A stretch of DNA of 64,000 nucleotides from Prostheceraeus crozeri (Eukaryota; Platyhelminthes; Polycladida; Euryleptidae): assembly GCA_907163375.1 (NCBI GenBank), contig CAJQUW010003381.1, positions 248,001 to 312,000 of the forward strand, read 5' to 3'. This document shows positions 63,619-64,000 of this stretch, one piece after another; position 1 is the stretch's first letter; every line of letters starts with the position of its first letter. The translations under genes were made by a program, and so were the position numbers. The notes under the pieces were generated by a model that worked only from the letters and a program-made list of their open reading frames with translations, ran no database searches and had not been told where the DNA came from.

Positions 63619-64000
63619 ATGCAGGAACTGCATGAGGAACAATATGTGTACTTGTTGAGCAATACTCAACCCCATTTGTATGACAATAAAGCCAATCATT
63701 TCTTTACACGACTGGAAAATCCACTTTTCATTCCTAAAGGAGAAGCATGGGAAGTAGGCTTGAAAGAGTTTGGGTATGTGAATAGTGTGGATACGATTCC
63801 CGAAGATTGTTATATTACCGTGGGGAAAATGTATGATACGAAAGATTTGAATACCTATTTCCCTTATTATACGATGGATGGGACCAATGTGGTCCGTCGT
63901 CACACCAATTTTGAATCCGATGAGGAGGTCAAAAGATTACCCATTATCACAGCGTTGGAATTATATACACGTCGTACCATTTCCAACATGATGACTGTCA
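63619..64000 (+). CDS. Putative structural protein, N-terminal part (runs off window)
   Basis: ATG 63619 lies 10 bp after the integrase stop and the frame stays open to the last base (127 codons). The opening segment EQYVYLLSNTQPHLYDNKAN, then HFFTRLENPLFIP and AWEVGLKEFGYVNSVDTIP, has the pattern of the N-terminus of a protein family common in invertebrate Polinton-like elements: a strand, a polar segment, and a W-E-V-[GA]-L-x-E block. Those are thought to be virion structural proteins. The family link is from general recollection of pattern and not a search. The frame is intact as far as seen. Confidence 0.55.
   Translation, partial: MQELHEEQYVYLLSNTQPHLYDNKANHFFTRLENPLFIPKGEAWEVGLKEFGYVNSVDTIPEDCYITVGKMYDTKDLNTYFPYYTMDGTNVVRRHTNFESDEEVKRLPIITALELYTRRTISNMMTV

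Larger units (their letters stand above)
51480..64000 (+). mobile_element. Polinton (Maverick)/adintovirus-like integrated virus, left part
   Basis: A dense cluster of mainly plus-strand genes includes an A32-like packaging ATPase next to a retroviral-type integrase with chromodomain, the diagnostic pair of Polintons/adintoviruses. Also present are basic core-like proteins, zinc-finger proteins and a probable structural protein running off the window. The gene density, TATA boxes and AATAAA signals at stops contrast with the gene-poor flank. The left end is near 51480, but terminal inverted repeats and the 6-bp target duplication could not be tested because the right end is outside the window. 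Many genes are broken, so this is a decaying copy. It is named from ATPase plus integrase; polymerase B and major capsid were not seen. Confidence 0.82.

Overview
The window looks like nuclear DNA of an invertebrate animal. It is AT-rich and mostly intergenic or intronic, with spliced host exons, a tRNA-derived SINE, three APE-type LINEs, pogo, Tc1/mariner and hAT transposons, many MITE-like inverted repeats, and, at the right, the left part of a Polinton (Maverick)/adintovirus-like integrated DNA virus. Nothing in the sequence fixes the species. The frequent TAGGCCTA-type words and the repeat mix fit a marine invertebrate, but that is an inference.

Bases 1-12900 are mobile-element debris: a SINE copy, a pogo/Tigger transposase with one stop codon, an apparently complete Tc1/mariner element with perfect terminal repeats, a CR1-like LINE on the minus strand and a hAT C-terminal fragment. 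Host signal starts at 16322: two phase-0 plus-strand exons match the cyclin-box C-terminus of CABLES (CDK5 and ABL1 enzyme substrate) proteins. A minus-strand terminal exon of unknown identity lies at 22666-22919, and a small secreted proline-rich protein at 28937-29326 is the best host novelty. From 29.3 to 47.6 kb there are mainly MITEs, hairpins, microsatellites and LINE/hAT fragments.

From 47.6 to 51.5 kb lies a frameshifted minus-strand LINE whose gag-like ORF is cut off next to the Polinton-like element. That element (about 51480 to beyond 64000) has closely packed genes, TATA boxes about 40 bp before start codons, AATAAA signals at or just after stops, and GGAGCAC motif arrays. Recognisable genes are an A32-like packaging ATPase, a retroviral-type integrase with chromodomain, a glycine/alanine-rich basic core-like protein and the start of a probable structural protein. 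Unrecognised genes include a six-module zinc-finger protein and its small paralogue, a DEDD-exonuclease-like protein, an arginine-rich 45-residue peptide overlapping another gene, a one-helix membrane peptide, an acidic minus-strand protein and a 504-residue protein.

Many element genes carry one frameshift or stop. The ATPase has lost the Walker A lysine and the integrase its catalytic glutamate, so this copy is a decaying endogenous relic, although several small ORFs remain open. DNA polymerase B, major capsid and protease genes are not in the window and may lie to the right.
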